A DNA stretch of 7,818 nucleotides, taken from NCBI GenBank assembly GCA_038246575.1, contig JBBRVU010000190.1, positions 1 to 7,818 of the forward strand, written 5' to 3'. Position numbers and translations under genes: made by a program. Below are positions 6,575 to 7,818 of this stretch, piece by piece. Numbering within the stretch: the stretch's first letter is position 1; every line of letters starts with the position of its first letter. The DNA is from JACCUZ01 sp038246575 (GTDB lineage Bacteria > Actinomycetota > Actinomycetes > JACCUZ01). Under the pieces are notes generated by a model. It was not told the DNA's origin, searched no databases, and saw only the letters and a program-made list of their open reading frames with translations.

Positions 6575-6601
6575 CCGTGGCGGCCGGCGGCGTTGCCACG
6601 G
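6575..6601. terminator. GC-rich hairpin between korB and rarD (candidate terminator without U-tract)
   Basis: CCGTGGC (6575-6581) pairs with GCCACGG (6595-6601), a perfect 7-bp stem; with two G-U pairs and one C-G pair it can extend to 10 bp around a 7-nt loop. It starts 8 nt after the korB stop. No T-run follows, so if it ends transcription it does so in the U-tract-poor way common in high-GC bacteria. It also lies just upstream of the rarD -10 candidate, so an operator is the alternative. Confidence 0.4.
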
Positions 6602-6609
6602 CGACTTGT

Positions 6610-6615
6610 TAGCGT
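6610..6615 (+). promoter_or_regulatory. candidate -10 element of rarD, leaderless start
   Basis: TAGCGT fits TANNNT and is followed by 6 nt and the GTG at 6622, the same geometry as korA. No ribosome site precedes that GTG. TTGCCA at 6593-6598 is only 11 bp away, too close for a normal -35, so the upstream element is unclear. Confidence 0.5.
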
Positions 6616-6621
6616 TCGTCG

Positions 6622-7548
6622 GTGACGGACCAACGGCGGGGGATGACGTACGGCCTCGCCTGCTATCTGATCTGGGGGCTCTTCCCGCTCTACTGGCCGC
6701 TGCTGCAACCGGCTGGTGCGCTCGAGATCCTGGCCCACCGGGTGGTGTGGACGCTCGTCTTCGTGCTCGGAGTCCTCGCGGTGACCCGGCAGTGGTCGTG
6801 GCTGCGACCGCTGCTCTCCGACCGGCTGCTCGTCGGGCGCATGATTGCCGCGGCGGTCCTGATCGCGGCGAACTGGTTCCTGTTCATCTTCGGGGTCAAC
6901 AGCGAGCGGGTCGTCGAGACGTCACTGGGCTACTTCATCAACCCGATCGTCACGGTGCTGCTCGGGGTCCTCGTCCTCGGTGAACGACTGAGGACGCTGC
7001 AGTGGGTGGCCGTCGGCCTCGGGACGGTTGCCGTCCTGGTCCTGACCGTCGACTACGGGCGGCCGCCGTGGATCGCCCTGGGCCTGGCGGCGTCTTTCGG
7101 TGGCTACGGCCTGCTGAAGAAGCAGGTCGGCACGCAGGTGGGGGCTGTCGGGTCACTCACCGTCGAGACGGCGGTGCTGTTCCTGCCCGCTGTGGCGTTG
7201 TTGGCGCTGCTGGCCTCGCGCGGCCAGGGACAGTTCGCGTACTCCGGTGTCGGGCCCAGCCTGCTGTTGATGACCGCGGGTGTCGTGACGGCGATCCCGC
7301 TGCTGTTCTTCGCGGCGGCGGCGCGACGGGTGCCGCTGTCGTTGCTGGGGCTGATGCAGTACCTCACGCCCGTTCTGCACTTCCTCATCGGCGTGCTGCT
7401 GTACAACGAGCCGATGCCCGCGTCCCGGCTCGCTGGTTTCTCGCTGGTCTGGGCGGCCCTGGCCCTGCTCACCTTCGAGAGCCTGCGCAACCGCCGCCGG
7501 GTACGGCGGGATGCGCGGGGTGTGGACCCGACCCCCACGTACGTCTGA
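6622..7548 (+). CDS. rarD: RarD-type EamA (DMT superfamily) transporter
   Basis: Inner-membrane permease of the drug/metabolite transporter superfamily; 308 aa with about ten hydrophobic helices, the normal RarD size. Recognisable family positions: GLACYLIWGLFPLYW (11-25), EILAHRVVWTLVF (35-47), ANWFLFIFGVN (83-93), then TSLGYFINPIVTVLLG (from 100), and near the end PLSLLGLMQYLTPVLHFLIG and LLYNEPMP. The C-terminal tail is Arg-rich and cytoplasmic by the positive-inside rule. The substrate of RarD proteins is not well established; the name comes from an old chloramphenicol-sensitivity link, so no substrate is proposed. The GTG at 6622 is preferred because of its leaderless-type -10; an in-frame ATG at 6643 (codon 8) is an alternative. 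It is separated from korB by 54 bp and has its own promoter signal, so it is probably unrelated to the energy module. Confidence 0.9.
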   Translation: MTDQRRGMTYGLACYLIWGLFPLYWPLLQPAGALEILAHRVVWTLVFVLGVLAVTRQWSWLRPLLSDRLLVGRMIAAAVLIAANWFLFIFGVNSERVVETSLGYFINPIVTVLLGVLVLGERLRTLQWVAVGLGTVAVLVLTVDYGRPPWIALGLAASFGGYGLLKKQVGTQVGAVGSLTVETAVLFLPAVALLALLASRGQGQFAYSGVGPSLLLMTAGVVTAIPLLFFAAAARRVPLSLLGLMQYLTPVLHFLIGVLLYNEPMPASRLAGFSLVWAALALLTFESLRNRRRVRRDARGVDPTPTYV

Positions 7549-7590
7549 GGCGACGGGGCTCGTGACAAGGGGTTGTGTCGGGGGTCGGTC

Positions 7591-7596
7591 TAGCGT
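7591..7596 (+). promoter_or_regulatory. candidate -10 element before the right-edge reading frame
   Basis: TAGCGT is followed by 6 nt and an ATG at 7603. The hexamer and spacing are identical to those before rarD. It supports a real gene start here even though the frame from that ATG soon closes. Confidence 0.4.
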
Positions 7597-7602
7597 CGGG
7601 TC

Positions 7603-7818
7603 ATGGATCACCAGTCGGGTCACCGCGACGGCAACGGGGCACTGGGGTCCACCCCTGCGGATCGCTGCGGTGCAGGCGGCTCAGCTGGGGCTGGTGACCG
7701 AGCTGGGCCGGCGTTGTGAGGGCGAGGCGATGCGGGTGCTGGCCGCCGCGGCGCGGGTCCCGGCCAGTCCGGGGACATGGACCTGGCCCGGTCCACCACC
7801 GCCGGCGAGCTGATGGGC
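7603..7818 (+). other. possible start of an unidentified gene, frame interrupted; runs to window edge
   Basis: The ATG at 7603 has a leaderless-type promoter signal, but its frame stops after 38 codons (TGA near 7717). The next frame (+1) then looks more coding: from about 7658 it reads LRIAAVQAAQLGLVTELG and on through RRCEGEAMRVLAAAARVPASP, an amphipathic-helix-like, G/C-ending stretch, before stopping at 7813. The original frame reopens near 7770 as GDMDLARSTTAGELMG and is open to the edge. This could be one gene with two compensating frameshifts (decayed or misread), a short ORF followed by another gene, or chance in high-GC DNA. I do not recognise the product. No convincing gene is seen on the minus strand of 7549-7818. 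Confidence 0.3.

Noticed and set aside
5791..6738. Minus-strand frame of 315 codons opposite korB and the start of rarD
   Set aside because: Antisense to korB, whose cofactor and cluster motifs are complete; the translation is Arg/Val/His-rich without family features.
7561..7580. Short G-rich imperfect hairpin after rarD (GACAA, GGGG loop, TTGT with a bulge)
   Set aside because: Only 4-6 pairs with a bulge and no T-run; too weak to call a terminator.

Overview
The window looks like chromosomal DNA from a high-GC actinobacterium (Actinomycetota). GTG is used as start codon in six of the nine genes, codon third positions are strongly G/C, and several starts look leaderless (a TANNNT hexamer, 6 nt, then the start codon). 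I cannot name the genus. There is no sign of a phage, insertion sequence, CRISPR array, tRNA or rRNA.

Left half, minus strand (1-3543): a tightly overlapping operon of respiratory complex I (NDH-1) genes, read right to left as nuoA-nuoB-nuoC-nuoH-nuoI-nuoJ. nuoJ runs off the left edge. Every junction overlaps (10, 8, 4, 4 and 4 bp), so translation is probably coupled. Compared with the usual order A-B-C-D-E-F-G-H-I-J, the genes D, E, F and G are missing as one block. Loss of E, F and G (the NADH-oxidising module) is known in ferredoxin- or flavodoxin-linked complex I. Loss of nuoD, which normally forms the quinone site with NuoB, is the surprising part. NuoA and NuoH also carry substitutions at acidic positions of the proton-coupling channel.

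Middle, plus strand (3611-6567): korA and korB, overlapping by 4 bp, encode a two-subunit 2-oxoacid (probably 2-oxoglutarate):ferredoxin oxidoreductase. They are transcribed divergently from nuoA across a 67-bp gap that holds both promoters and a small palindrome.

Right part, plus strand (6568-7818): a short gap with a GC-rich hairpin, then rarD, an EamA/DMT-family ten-helix transporter, then about 270 bp holding a promoter-like start signal and coding-like but frame-broken sequence running to the window edge.

Working model (inference): KorAB oxidises a 2-oxoacid and reduces ferredoxin. Ferredoxin then passes electrons through NuoI and NuoB of the NADH-module-less complex I to quinone, pumping protons. 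No ferredoxin gene is present in the window, so the carrier and the missing NuoD-like subunit must be encoded elsewhere if the complex works.
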